A stretch of 64,000 nucleotides of DNA from Bacillus changyiensis (GTDB lineage: Bacteria > Bacillota > Bacilli > Bacillales > Bacillaceae), in NCBI RefSeq assembly GCF_027706145.1, contig NZ_JAQFWW010000001.1, forward strand, positions 744,001-808,000, in the 5' to 3' direction. Below the pieces are notes generated by a model. The model was not told the DNA's origin, made no database searches, and saw nothing but the letters and a program-made list of their open reading frames with translations. Positions 51,216 through 59,920 of the stretch are shown one piece after another. Each line of letters opens with the position of its first letter. The stretch's first letter is position 1. The position numbers and the translations under genes are program-made.

Positions 51216-51963
51216 ATTGTTCAATATGGTGTTTTTGTAACTTTTCCAACGCTTCTTGGGCGGCATGCTGTTCAGCTTCTTTTTTGGATCGGCCGGTTCC
51301 TACTCCCAGTACTTCTCCTTTAAGCGATACATTGGCTTCGAATTCACGGTTATGTGCGGGACCTTTCTCCTGAAGAATCTTGTACTCTAAAGAACCTCGT
51401 CCATCACGCTGTACAAATTCCTGAAGTTGACTTTTAAAATCCATCACATGAGAAAAAGCACCCTCATCGATTTTTGGGAAGACATACGCTTTCAGAAAGG
51501 TTACGACAGATTCAAGCCCTTGATCAAGATAAAGCGCACCGATAAAAGCTTCAAACACGTCAGCTAACAGTGCCGGCCGCTTTCTTCCACCTGTCATTTC
51601 TTCTCCTTTCCCCAAAAGGACAAGCTCTCCAAAAGAAAGCTCATGGGCTAGAGAAACCAATGAAGGCTCACATACAATCGCCGCTCTCAATTTTGTCAAA
51701 TCACCCTCGCTCATAGCCGGGTATTTAGCGTATAAAAATTGAGAAATGGTTAGTTCCAAAACAGCATCTCCTAAAAATTCAAGCCTTTCATTATCTTCAT
51801 AAGGCTTCTTTCGATGCTCATTCACATAAGATGAATGTGTAAACGCTTGGTATAAAAGCTTCTCATTTTGAAATTGAACCGAAATTCGTTCTTGAAACTG
51901 TTTAAACTGTTCCACTTTTTTATGAAACACTTTTCTGTCTTTGAAATGAGAATGTTTTGACAT
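51214..51963 (-). CDS. rnc: Ribonuclease III
   Basis: A 249-residue RNase III: catalytic domain with the signature [14 protein letters not shown] (E62, D66) and the downstream acidic [14 protein letters not shown], then a C-terminal double-stranded RNA binding domain (about 175-245, [29 protein letters not shown]). It processes rRNA and scRNA and cleaves double-stranded transcripts. ATG at 51963 has GGAGG. Confidence 0.99.
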   Translation of the reverse strand: MSKHSHFKDRKVFHKKVEQFKQFQERISVQFQNEKLLYQAFTHSSYVNEHRKKPYEDNERLEFLGDAVLELTISQFLYAKYPAMSEGDLTKLRAAIVCEPSLVSLAHELSFGELVLLGKGEEMTGGRKRPALLADVFEAFIGALYLDQGLESVVTFLKAYVFPKIDEGAFSHVMDFKSQLQEFVQRDGRGSLEYKILQEKGPAHNREFEANVSLKGEVLGVGTGRSKKEAEQHAAQEALEKLQKHHIEQ

Positions 51964-52060
51964 AGCAACCTCCATCTAGGTACATCAAGTATACCTAGCC
52001 TCCTATAAAATCAGGTAGGCTTGGTCTTGGTTCGGCTTTTCTAAGCATAATAAAGGGATA

Positions 52061-52085
52061 AAGCCCCGTCTTTAAACGGGACTTT
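52061..52085 (-). terminator. Intrinsic terminator after acpP
   Basis: On the minus strand AAAG(T)CCCGT pairs with ACGGG(G)CTTT around TTTAAAG-type loop sequence, followed by ATCCCTTTATT. The U-tract is imperfect. It separates acpP from rnc. Confidence 0.6.
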
Positions 52086-52095
52086 AAGTTAGAGC

Positions 52096-52329
52096 TTACT
52101 GCTTACTATTTATGTAGTTCACAGCGTCACCGACTGTTGCAATCTTTTCAGCATCTTCGTCAGAAATCTCCATGTCAAACTCGTCTTCAAGTTCCATGAC
52201 CAGCTCAACTACATCCAGGGAGTCAGCTCCTAAGTCCTCTTTAAATGAGGCTTCAAGAGTGACGTCAGCTTCATCTACACCAAGGCGGTCTACGATGATT
52301 TTTGTTACACGCTCTAATGCGTCTGCCAT
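52096..52329 (-). CDS. acpP: Acyl carrier protein
   Basis: A 77-residue acidic ACP with the phosphopantetheine attachment serine S37 in [20 protein letters not shown]. It carries acyl chains for fatty acid and phospholipid synthesis; here it directly follows fabG in the fapR regulon order. GGGGAGGTG precedes its ATG. Confidence 0.99.
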   Translation of the reverse strand: MADALERVTKIIVDRLGVDEADVTLEASFKEDLGADSLDVVELVMELEDEFDMEISDEDAEKIATVGDAVNYINSKQ

Positions 52330-52351
52330 AGCTATTCACCTCCCCTCAAGT

Positions 52352-52357
52352 ATTATA
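52352..52357 (-). promoter_or_regulatory. -10 box of a possible acpP promoter
   Basis: A perfect TATAAT on the minus strand in the 58-nt fabG-acpP gap, but the sequence 17 nt upstream (TGGTTT) is a poor -35. It may boost acpP above the level given by the fapR promoter. Confidence 0.4.
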
Positions 52358-52387
52358 GTTGATTCATTTTTAAAAAACCAGAGAAAT

Positions 52388-53131
52388 TTAAATCATGACC
52401 ATTCCGCCATCAATATTTAATGTCTGACCGGTCATGTAACGAGATTGTTCAGACGCAAGGAAAACAACGACATTGCTAATGTCTGAAGGCTCACCAAAAC
52501 GGGCAAGTGGAATCTGCTTTAACATCTCATCTTGAAGCTCTTTTGTCAGTTTATCTGTCATTTCTGTTGAGATAAACCCTGGTGCAATTGCATTCACAGT
52601 AATATGTCTTGAAGCGAGCTCTTTTGCCAAGGTTTTCGTTAAACCAATAACACCTGATTTTGCAGCGACATAATTAGCTTGTCCGGCGTTTCCGATGACT
52701 CCCACAACCGAGGTGACATTGATAATCCGACCGCTTCTTTGTTTCATCATCTGTCTTGTCACAGCTTTTGAACAGTTGAACACACCTTTTAAGTTTATGT
52801 TGATGACATCATCCCATTCATTTTCTTTCATTCTCATCAACAGATTGTCTTTCGTAATACCAGCATTGTTGACAAGAATATCGAGGGAACCAAAACGTTC
52901 AATTGTTTGTTTCATCATCGCTTGAACATCATCAGCTTTTGAAACATCGGCTTTGATCGCAACCGCATCTCGGCCGAGTGCTTTAATCTCATCAACAACT
53001 TCGTTTGCCTTCGCTTCATTTCCTGCATAATTGACAGTGACATTTGCTCCATGTTTAGCCAAATCGAGTGCAATCGCTCGGCCAATCCCTCTTGAAGCAC
53101 CGGTGACAACTGCGGTTTTATTCTCCAGCAT
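52388..53131 (-). CDS. fabG: 3-oxoacyl-[ACP] reductase FabG
   Basis: A 247-residue short-chain dehydrogenase: NADPH motif [10 protein letters not shown] (10-19), catalytic tetrad N113, S141, Y154, K158 (YVAAKSG), and C-terminal LNIDGGMVM. It performs the first reduction of fatty acid elongation. Its ATG overlaps the fabD end by 14 nt. Confidence 0.98.
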   Translation of the reverse strand: MLENKTAVVTGASRGIGRAIALDLAKHGANVTVNYAGNEAKANEVVDEIKALGRDAVAIKADVSKADDVQAMMKQTIERFGSLDILVNNAGITKDNLLMRMKENEWDDVININLKGVFNCSKAVTRQMMKQRSGRIINVTSVVGVIGNAGQANYVAAKSGVIGLTKTLAKELASRHITVNAIAPGFISTEMTDKLTKELQDEMLKQIPLARFGEPSDISNVVVFLASEQSRYMTGQTLNIDGGMVMI

Positions 53132-54077
53132 GTCCTTGTTCCTCCTTCAAAGTTTGAACAGCAAGCTCAATTGTATTTGGGTCTGATACAGCAATTGTTT
53201 GAACTCTACGATTCACTTTTTTAACAAGTCCAGATAAAACTTTGCCCGGACCGATCTCAATGAAAGTTGTAACACCTTCGTCAATCAATCTGCTAATCGA
53301 TTCCTCGAAGCGAACAGGTGAATACAACTGCTCAATCAGTTTTTGTTTGATGTCTTCTTTATCTGTCACAACATCAGCCGTTACATTAGAAATAACAGGT
53401 GTAGATGCATTTTCAATCTTGCAATGATCAAGAACTTCCTGCAATTTTTCGGCAGCTGGTTTCATGAGTTCAGAATGAAACGGCCCGCTGACTTCAAGTG
53501 GAATTGCTCGCTTTGCGCCATGCTCTTTCGCAAGTTCTGAGGCAAGTTCAACCCCTTTTGCAGTTCCTGAAATAACAATTTGTCCGGGACAGTTTAAGTT
53601 CGCCAGTTGAACGAGATTCCCTTCTTTGGACACCTGATCTGTTACATTTTTTAGTGCTTCACGATCCATGCCAAGAATCGCGGCCATCGCTCCTTCTCCA
53701 GCCGGGACAGCTTCATTCATAAATTCACCACGTTTTCTAACAGCGTAAACTGCATCTTTAAAGGACATCGCGCCAGAAGCTACTAATGCTGAATATTCAC
53801 CTAGACTATGTCCAGCCATGAAATCGGCTGTTATACCGTATTCCTTTAATTTTTCAAGCGTGGCGATGCTTGCCGTTAGCAGGCTAGGTTGTGCATTGTA
53901 TGTAAGTGTTAATTCTTTCGCATCTCCTTCAAACATAAGAGAGCTTAAGTTTGTTTCCAACGTTTGATCTGCTTCCTCAAATATCTGTCTTGCTTTCGGC
54001 TCTTTTTGATACAGTTCATACCCCATACCAATATGCTGGGATCCCTGACCAGGGAATAAAAAAGCAATCTTACCCAT
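53118..54077 (-). CDS. fabD: Malonyl-CoA:ACP transacylase FabD
   Basis: A 319-residue transacylase: N-terminal [14 protein letters not shown], nucleophile S91 in [11 protein letters not shown], and the active-site His in [11 protein letters not shown]. It loads malonyl groups on ACP. ATG at 54077 was chosen; a TTG six bases upstream is closer to GGAGG and cannot be excluded. Confidence 0.98.
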   Translation of the reverse strand: MGKIAFLFPGQGSQHIGMGYELYQKEPKARQIFEEADQTLETNLSSLMFEGDAKELTLTYNAQPSLLTASIATLEKLKEYGITADFMAGHSLGEYSALVASGAMSFKDAVYAVRKRGEFMNEAVPAGEGAMAAILGMDREALKNVTDQVSKEGNLVQLANLNCPGQIVISGTAKGVELASELAKEHGAKRAIPLEVSGPFHSELMKPAAEKLQEVLDHCKIENASTPVISNVTADVVTDKEDIKQKLIEQLYSPVRFEESISRLIDEGVTTFIEIGPGKVLSGLVKKVNRRVQTIAVSDPNTIELAVQTLKEEQGHAGE

Positions 54078-54095
54078 TTTCAAAAAACCTCCAGA

Positions 54096-55088
54096 CTATT
54101 CATCTGCTTTTTGTTTAATCTTTTGTTCAATACATGACGCAACATGTTGAGTGACCATCCCTCTCGCCTGACGGATTGCATGATAAATAGCTGATTCATC
54201 AGAAGAACCATGCGCTTTAATGACAGGCGCTTTCAAACCAAACAGTCCGGCTCCTCCATATTCAGAGTAGTCCATTTTTGCTTTCATTTCTTTCAGCTTC
54301 GGTTTTAGCACAGAAGCAGCCAATTTCGTCGCAAAACTTGAGGTGAGCGTGCTTTTCAGCATTTTAAAAATCGACAGTGCGGCACCTTCGACCGTCTTTA
54401 AGGCAATGTTTCCAGTAAAGCCATCTGTCACAATCACATCTGCAACACCATCAAGCATGTCGCGCGCTTCAACATTACCAATAAAGTTGAGATCTAGTTT
54501 TTTTAGGTTTTGAAAGGCCTGTTTGGCAAGGTCATTTCCTTTTTTGTCCTCTGTCCCTACATTCAATAGACCAATTCTCGGGTTCTTTACACCTAAAACG
54601 TGTTCACTATAAACAGAGCCCATAATCGCATATTGAACGAGGTGTTCAGGTTTTGCATCTACATTTGCACCAACATCAAGGAGGAGAAAACCGTCTCCAG
54701 ATACCGTTGGTAAGGTCGGTGCTAAGGCAGGTCTTTCGATTCCTTCAATCCTGCCGACGACAAATAATCCAGCTGTCATCAAGGCTCCTGTATTCCCGGC
54801 AGAAATACAGGCATCCGCTCTTCCCTCGGCGACTTCTGTAGCCATTAGAACCATTGACGAGTTTTTCTTTCTTCTTACAGCACGAACAGGCTCATCTGTC
54901 GCTTCAATCACTTCTTCTGCATGTTTAATATGAATCCGCTCATGATCTGTTAAATGAGCAGCCATTTTTTCTTGATCACCAACAAGTGTGATGTCTAGAT
55001 CTTTAAAATCCGCAATGGCTTTCATTACACCATCGATAACGGCTTTAGGAGCATGATCGCCACCCATAGCATCAACAGCAATTCTCAT
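54096..55088 (-). CDS. plsX: Phosphate acyltransferase PlsX
   Basis: A 330-residue PlsX ([73 protein letters not shown]). It makes acyl-phosphate from acyl-ACP, the first step of phospholipid synthesis with PlsY. It follows fapR by 17 nt. Confidence 0.98.
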   Translation of the reverse strand: MRIAVDAMGGDHAPKAVIDGVMKAIADFKDLDITLVGDQEKMAAHLTDHERIHIKHAEEVIEATDEPVRAVRRKKNSSMVLMATEVAEGRADACISAGNTGALMTAGLFVVGRIEGIERPALAPTLPTVSGDGFLLLDVGANVDAKPEHLVQYAIMGSVYSEHVLGVKNPRIGLLNVGTEDKKGNDLAKQAFQNLKKLDLNFIGNVEARDMLDGVADVIVTDGFTGNIALKTVEGAALSIFKMLKSTLTSSFATKLAASVLKPKLKEMKAKMDYSEYGGAGLFGLKAPVIKAHGSSDESAIYHAIRQARGMVTQHVASCIEQKIKQKADE

Positions 55089-55105
55089 GACATATGCGCC
55101 ACCTT

Positions 55106-55672
55106 CTAAGATTGTTTTGAACGATACATGACAAATTCGCCTGAAAACACAGGTTCCTCTGCAACATAGCTGTTAACATTGACAATCGTTCTGCCTTTTT
55201 CTTTATCAAGTTTAACGACTTTCGCTTTTGCTACAACCCGTTCACCTTGTTTGACCTGTCGCGTGAAGCGAATATCCGCTGTAGCGGTTAATGCAAGGTC
55301 ATCATTGATCACTGCAACAGCAAGTGAGTTAGCCTGGGCAAATAAATGATGTCCTCTTGCAATTTGATTGCGACTGAAAACATGTTCTTTTTTGATTTCA
55401 AGAATCGAAATCGCCTGTTCATCCAGTTCAAGATCAATGATTTCCCCGATTACTTCATCAAGTGGAAGTGATTTTACTTCGTCTTCAAGGGACTTTTCTG
55501 CGACACTTTTAATTCTTTCCCTCAGTTCAGGGATAGAAAGTTCCAAACGGTCTAAACGAATCGTCTGAATGCTGACATTAAACTGTTCCGCCAACTCCTC
55601 ATCAGTTATAAACGGGGTCCTATTAATGGTCTGCTGCAGCAATTCTTGGCGTTCTCTTTTACTTTTTCTCAT
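55106..55672 (-). CDS. fapR: Malonyl-CoA-responsive lipid repressor FapR
   Basis: A 188-residue FapR: N-terminal helix-turn-helix (about 15-50, [20 protein letters not shown]) and a hot-dog fold effector domain (about 75-188, [20 protein letters not shown]) that binds malonyl-CoA and releases DNA. First gene of fapR-plsX-fabD-fabG, preceded by its own operator. ATG at 55672 gives the family length; an ATG five codons upstream is possible. Confidence 0.98.
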   Translation of the reverse strand: MRKSKRERQELLQQTINRTPFITDEELAEQFNVSIQTIRLDRLELSIPELRERIKSVAEKSLEDEVKSLPLDEVIGEIIDLELDEQAISILEIKKEHVFSRNQIARGHHLFAQANSLAVAVINDDLALTATADIRFTRQVKQGERVVAKAKVVKLDKEKGRTIVNVNSYVAEEPVFSGEFVMYRSKQS

Positions 55673-55696
55673 ATTTATAAACACCATCCGCGGGAA

Positions 55697-55713
55697 TTAT
55701 GACTAGGTACTAA
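55697..55713 (-). promoter_or_regulatory. FapR operator
   Basis: TTAGTACCTAGTCATAA on the minus strand is the 17-bp FapR-type box, with a strong left arm (TTAGTACCT) and a weaker right arm. It starts 4 nt after the -10 box, covering the transcription start, which fits autorepression relieved by malonyl-CoA. Confidence 0.88.
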
Positions 55714-55717
55714 TAGT

Positions 55718-55746
55718 AGTATATAATTTCATAGATTAGAATGCAA
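55718..55746 (-). promoter_or_regulatory. Sigma-A promoter of fapR-plsX-fabD-fabG
   Basis: -35 TTGCAT (55741-55746), 17-nt spacer, -10 TATACT (55718-55723) on the minus strand, in the 93-nt gap after recG. Confidence 0.75.
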
Positions 55747-55765
55747 TATTCTTTGTCTATGATGA

Positions 55766-57814
55766 TCAACTTAATTTTTCCCCATCCATTATTCCGCTGT
55801 TCTGTAAATACTCTCTTATTCCGGCATACTTGTCTTCTGACCAGAATGCTTTTGATGAAATAAGCTCTGTCGCATCTTGTCTTGCTGTCTCAAGCGCGCG
55901 GTAGTCATGAACCATATCTGCGACTTTAAATTCCGGGACTCCACTTTGTTTTTTTCCGAAAAAATCACCCGGTCCTCTCAATTCCAAATCTTTTTCTGAA
56001 AGTTCAAAGCCGTCTGTTGTTTCAGACATGATCACCATACGTTCTTTACCCGTTTCAGATTTTGGATCTGCCATTAAAATGCAATATGATTGGTGATCAC
56101 CGCGCCCGACCCGACCACGAAGCTGGTGTAGCTGTGAAAGTCCGAAACGGTCAGCATCATAAATGACCATGATCGTTGCGTTTGGAACGTTCACCCCGAC
56201 TTCAACGACAGTCGTTGAGACAAGAATTTGACATTCATTTTGACTGAACTGCCTCATCACTTGTTCTTTCTCATCATTAGGCAATTTACCATGCATAAGC
56301 CCGATGTGCCACCTTCCTTGAAAAGCGTGCGTCAGCATACTGTGAACATCGATCGCATTTTGGACATCAAGCTTATCTGATTCTTCAATCAGCGGACAGA
56401 TCACATAGGCCTGCCTACCTTTTTTTAACTCTTTTTCGATAAAAGTCATGATGCGTTCCAGCATATCATGTTTAACCCAGTACGTTTCAATTTGTTTGCG
56501 CCCCGCCGGCATTTCATCAATAACAGAAACATCCATTTCACCGAAAACTGTGATGGAGAGTGTCCGGGGAATCGGTGTCGCTGTCATAAAGAGAACGTCA
56601 GGGTCTTTGCCTTTACTTCTCAACTTTTTTCTTTGTTCTACACCAAACCGATGTTGCTCATCAGTGATGACAAGTCCAAGCTGTTTAAAATGAACATCTT
56701 CCTGAATTAAGGCATGTGTCCCCACTAAAATATCGATTTCTCCGTTTATTAATCTTTCTAGAAGCTCTCGCCTTCGCTTGCCTTTGACAGAGCTAGTTAA
56801 GAGCGCAACACGAACATCCTCCCCGGCAAACAAAGAAACCAATGAATCAGCATGCTGCTCCGCTAATATTTCGGTCGGAACCATTAATGCTCCCTGATAA
56901 CCAGAAAGAAGACAAGCATACAAAGCAATGGCAGCGACGGCCGTTTTACCCGATCCTACATCACCTTGCAGTAAACGATTCATTTTAAAATCAGAAACCA
57001 TATCTTTCAAAATATCATCTAGGGCTTTAGCCTGGGCCTTTGTCAAGGTATAGGGAAGACTGTTAACAAATGCATCAACAGCCTCGATGCTAAAGGAATG
57101 TTTGAGCCCGTCAGAATGTTCCCTTTCAAACTTTCGTAATGCTTGCATCTTTAGTTGAAATAGTAAAAATTCTTCATAAACAAAGCGGCGTCGCGCCTGT
57201 TTCAAAGCTTCCCGTGTCTTTGGTTGATGGATCGTTCTTACTGCATCTTGGTAAGAAAGGAGTTTGTATGTGAGCCGGAGTTTTTCAGGCAAGAGGTCCT
57301 GGGCAAATTGTAAATGGTTGTTGATCGCTTCCTGAATCAATTTCCGCATCATCTTAACAGTTAGCTTTTCTTTTACTGAGTAAACAGGCTCAATCGTTTG
57401 AGTATTTTGATGTGGTCCATTTTTTAATTCTTGAACCATGATCGATTGCCTATGCTTGTCCCATTTTCCTGAAATAGTGATGACAGAGCCAAGCGTGAGT
57501 TTCTTTTTCAAATATGGACGGTTAAAACAAACCGCTGTAATTAAATAATTTCCTACAAGAAGCCGGAATGTAAGGCGGCTCCGTTTTTTTCCGTAATAGG
57601 TAAGAGAAGGTTCACTGTGAACCTTCCCTTCTATTGTTACTCTTTCCTCGTGTGCAACGTCTTCCAAATCACGCAACTCATAATCATCATATCTGTACGG
57701 AAAATAGTTTAACAGATCGGAAATATTGTATATACCGAGCTCATTTAACGTTTTCTCCGTTTCCGCTCCGACTCCTTTGATGGCAGATATACTAGTTTGT
57801 AAATGATTTTCCAC
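55766..57814 (-). CDS. recG: ATP-dependent DNA helicase RecG
   Basis: A 682-residue RecG: N-terminal OB-type wedge domain, helicase motif I GDVGSGKTAVAAIAL, DEQH box (VITDEQHRFG), TATPIPRTL, and motif VI QLHQLRGRVGRG, ending in the TRG region (LRGPGDFFGKKQSGVPEFKV). It remodels stalled forks and Holliday junctions. Start is a GTG at 57814, 23 nt inside the end of sdaAA; no ATG is better placed. Confidence 0.97.
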   Translation of the reverse strand: MENHLQTSISAIKGVGAETEKTLNELGIYNISDLLNYFPYRYDDYELRDLEDVAHEERVTIEGKVHSEPSLTYYGKKRSRLTFRLLVGNYLITAVCFNRPYLKKKLTLGSVITISGKWDKHRQSIMVQELKNGPHQNTQTIEPVYSVKEKLTVKMMRKLIQEAINNHLQFAQDLLPEKLRLTYKLLSYQDAVRTIHQPKTREALKQARRRFVYEEFLLFQLKMQALRKFEREHSDGLKHSFSIEAVDAFVNSLPYTLTKAQAKALDDILKDMVSDFKMNRLLQGDVGSGKTAVAAIALYACLLSGYQGALMVPTEILAEQHADSLVSLFAGEDVRVALLTSSVKGKRRRELLERLINGEIDILVGTHALIQEDVHFKQLGLVITDEQHRFGVEQRKKLRSKGKDPDVLFMTATPIPRTLSITVFGEMDVSVIDEMPAGRKQIETYWVKHDMLERIMTFIEKELKKGRQAYVICPLIEESDKLDVQNAIDVHSMLTHAFQGRWHIGLMHGKLPNDEKEQVMRQFSQNECQILVSTTVVEVGVNVPNATIMVIYDADRFGLSQLHQLRGRVGRGDHQSYCILMADPKSETGKERMVIMSETTDGFELSEKDLELRGPGDFFGKKQSGVPEFKVADMVHDYRALETARQDATELISSKAFWSEDKYAGIREYLQNSGIMDGEKLS

Positions 57815-58694
57815 GTGTCACTGATGCCCCTCCAAATATTTTTTTCTCAAGTTCCTTCCCTGTCGGTGTTGCAGCAAGGCCCCCTCGCCCCGTCTCTCTC
57901 AACGCTGTCGGCATCGTTTGGCCGATTTTGTACATCGCATCAATCACTTCATCACACGGAATTCGGCTTGTAATACCGGCAAGTGCCATATCTGCTGCAA
58001 CCATTGCATTTGCAGCCCCCATTGCATTTCGTTTCACACATGGAACTTCGACAAGCCCTGCAACAGGATCACAAACAAGACCGAGTACATTTTTCAAAGC
58101 GATCGCCATCGCTTCTGCACATTGTTCAGGCTTTCCCCCAGCCATTTCTACAATTGCTGCTGCTGCCATTCCTGAAGCTGAACCAACTTCAGCCTGGCAA
58201 CCGCCTGCTGCTCCCGATATGCTAGCGTTATTGGCAACGACAAAGCCAAATGCCCCTGAAGTAAATAGGAAACGAATCATCTGCTCCTTTGTCGGATTAA
58301 GCTTATGTTTAACTGCGAATAAAGTACCTGGGACAACACCGGCAGATCCTGCAGTCGGTGTCGCACAAATCGTTCCCATTGCCGCATTGACTTCGTTTGT
58401 CGCAACCGCTTTACTGACAGCATCTAAAATCACATCACCTGATATTCCTTTTCCAGCTTGGAGATATGCTTGAAGTTTAACGGCATCTCCGCCGGTTAGC
58501 CCAGAATGAGACTTAACCCCGGTGACTCCTTTTTCAACAGCCGCTTCCATAACAGCTAAATTTTCCTCCATTTGTTCAAAAATAGCTTCCCGTGTCCGCC
58601 CTGAAACTTCAATTTCCTGCCTAATCATGATTTCTGATATGGAGGCCTTTTTCTCTTTTGTCAGTTCAATAAGTTCTTTCACATTTCGAAACAT
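57792..58694 (-). CDS. sdaAA: L-serine dehydratase, iron-sulfur alpha subunit SdaAA
   Basis: A 300-residue alpha chain holding the [4Fe-4S] cluster region (GTICATPTAGSAGVVPG; LVCDPVAGLVEVPCVKRNAM). With SdaAB it deaminates L-serine to pyruvate and ammonia. It follows sdaAB by 23 nt and overlaps recG, so recG is probably cotranscribed. Confidence 0.97.
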   Translation of the reverse strand: MFRNVKELIELTKEKKASISEIMIRQEIEVSGRTREAIFEQMEENLAVMEAAVEKGVTGVKSHSGLTGGDAVKLQAYLQAGKGISGDVILDAVSKAVATNEVNAAMGTICATPTAGSAGVVPGTLFAVKHKLNPTKEQMIRFLFTSGAFGFVVANNASISGAAGGCQAEVGSASGMAAAAIVEMAGGKPEQCAEAMAIALKNVLGLVCDPVAGLVEVPCVKRNAMGAANAMVAADMALAGITSRIPCDEVIDAMYKIGQTMPTALRETGRGGLAATPTGKELEKKIFGGASVTRGKSFTN

Positions 58695-58717
58695 GTCATC
58701 CCCCTCTTTTTTACCTG

Positions 58718-59380
58718 TTAGTCAGCAATTTGTGTAACATCGATGATATTCGGCAGTGTTTTTAATTCCTCAAAGACAACCGGATCGATAAATTGATCTA
58801 CTTCAATCGTCATGAGTGCTTCTTGACCGACATCTTTTCTGGCAACTTCCATATGACCGATGTTAATGGCGAATTTAGCCAAAACATTAGCAACACCAGC
58901 AATTGTCCCATACCGGTCATTATGAATCACTAAAATAGCCGGGTGATTTCCTGATAGTCTAAGTTCAAAGCCGTTCAGTTCGGTAATTTCGATTTTACCT
59001 CCGCCAATTGATATTCCCACAAGTTCAAGAGTTCCTTGATGATCGGAGATGAGAATGCGGGCTGTATTTGGATGTTTTGGAACCGCTTCTTCTTCGCGAA
59101 ACTCAATCTCAATTCCTTTTTCTTCGGCAAGGCGAATGGCGTCTTTAATTCTTTCATCAAATGTGTCATAGTCTAAGAGACCGCCAATGACCGCAACATC
59201 TGTCCCATGTCCTTTATAGGTTTCCGCAAAAGAGCCGTAAAAAGATACAATGATTTTTTGCGGTTCTCTCGCAAACAAGCTTCTGGCCACTCTCCCGATT
59301 CTCGCAGCGCCTGCGGTATGGGAGCTAGATGGTCCGATCATAACCGGCCCGATAATATCAAACACACTTCTGTACTTCAT
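58718..59380 (-). CDS. sdaAB: L-serine dehydratase beta subunit SdaAB
   Basis: A 220-residue beta chain: N-terminal domain (SVFDIIGPVMIGPSSSHTAG AARIGR) and a C-terminal ACT domain (about 147-218, LVIHNDRYGTIAGVANVLAK), a likely serine or effector site. ATG at 59380 follows GGGGG; a TTG one codon upstream is possible. It is preceded by an unusually long non-coding leader. Confidence 0.96.
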   Translation of the reverse strand: MKYRSVFDIIGPVMIGPSSSHTAGAARIGRVARSLFAREPQKIIVSFYGSFAETYKGHGTDVAVIGGLLDYDTFDERIKDAIRLAEEKGIEIEFREEEAVPKHPNTARILISDHQGTLELVGISIGGGKIEITELNGFELRLSGNHPAILVIHNDRYGTIAGVANVLAKFAINIGHMEVARKDVGQEALMTIEVDQFIDPVVFEELKTLPNIIDVTQIAD

Positions 59381-59791
59381 CAATATCCCCCTTTAATCAT
59401 ACAAATTGTCCGCCAATCTCCTATTGGGCAAGAAAAGGCCGTTTTTTTTAGACTAATCGATCATATCTCAATTGGCAAGAAAGATGATGCACCTTTATGA
59501 AAGCGTTTTTTAACTTGGTTGGGAACCTTTAGTTAATGATTTGACTTTTGTACTTTCAAGCCTTCGATTTGACTAATTCACCTTCAGAATGTAAGCGACA
59601 TTGTTTTTTATAAATGTGAAGCTTCATTCTACGCCTAATAATTGACAAGTATCTCAATTTGCCTTGATGACATACACAGTTGCAGGTGGACCTTGTGTTA
59701 TCTATGGTGATCAGGGTTATCTGATAAAATCTCGATAAATTCGTAAACAATCAGTCACTGTTACCATTTCTAAATTCCGAATATTTGTTCC
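59381..59791 (-). other. Long non-coding leader of sdaAB
   Basis: About 410 nt between the predicted promoter and sdaAB without a convincing gene; the one 64-codon frame in it has no ribosome binding site or familiar sequence. It contains a near-repeat (minus strand AAATTGAGATACTTG at about 59645-59665 and CAATTGAGATATGAT at about 59459-59473), two copies of GTCAAATC, and a cre-like site. I do not recognise a T-box or a known riboswitch. Confidence 0.45.
59498..59511 (+). promoter_or_regulatory. cre-like site in the sdaAB leader
   Basis: TGAAAGCGTTTTTT matches 12 of 14 positions of the cre consensus TGWAANCGNTNWCA. It lies about 280 nt downstream of the predicted start, where CcpA could act as a roadblock. 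Candidate only. Confidence 0.35.
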
Positions 59792-59797
59792 CGCCTT

Positions 59798-59826
59798 ATT
59801 ATAGCGGGATTTTAGAAAATCATCAA
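59798..59826 (-). promoter_or_regulatory. Sigma-A promoter of sdaAB-sdaAA(-recG)
   Basis: -35 TTGATG (59821-59826), 17-nt spacer, perfect -10 TATAAT (59798-59803) on the minus strand. An inverted repeat TCCCGC-N9-GCGGGA (59789-59809) brackets the -10. Confidence 0.6.
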
Positions 59827-59866
59827 TATATTGAAAATGGAAAGAAGGAGCGTTTTTTAAATGTGA

Positions 59867-59912
59867 AAAGGGCGTCCAATAGTCACAAAATTGACTTGTT
59901 GGACAGCCCTTT
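59867..59912 (-). terminator. Long imperfect hairpin after fakA
   Basis: On the minus strand AAAGGGC(T)GTCCAA, then AGTCA/TGACT as an inner stem, then TTGGACGCCCTTT: 18 paired positions with a bulge and short internal loop. Only four T follow. It is placed 8 nt after the fakA stop, so it is probably its terminator. Confidence 0.65.
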
Positions 59913-59920
59913 AAGAATAA

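Noticed and set aside
57928..58473. 181-codon plus-strand ORF opposite sdaAA
   Set aside because: It is a shadow of a strongly conserved gene, Ala/Thr/Pro-biased as expected for an antisense frame, with no ribosome binding site.
59556..59750. 64-codon minus-strand ORF in the sdaAB leader
   Set aside because: No ribosome binding site, no recognisable motif; chance frame in AT-rich spacer.
59381..59791. T-box or known riboswitch in the sdaAB leader
   Set aside because: No AGGGTGGNACCGCG-type T-box sequence and no core of a riboswitch I recognise.
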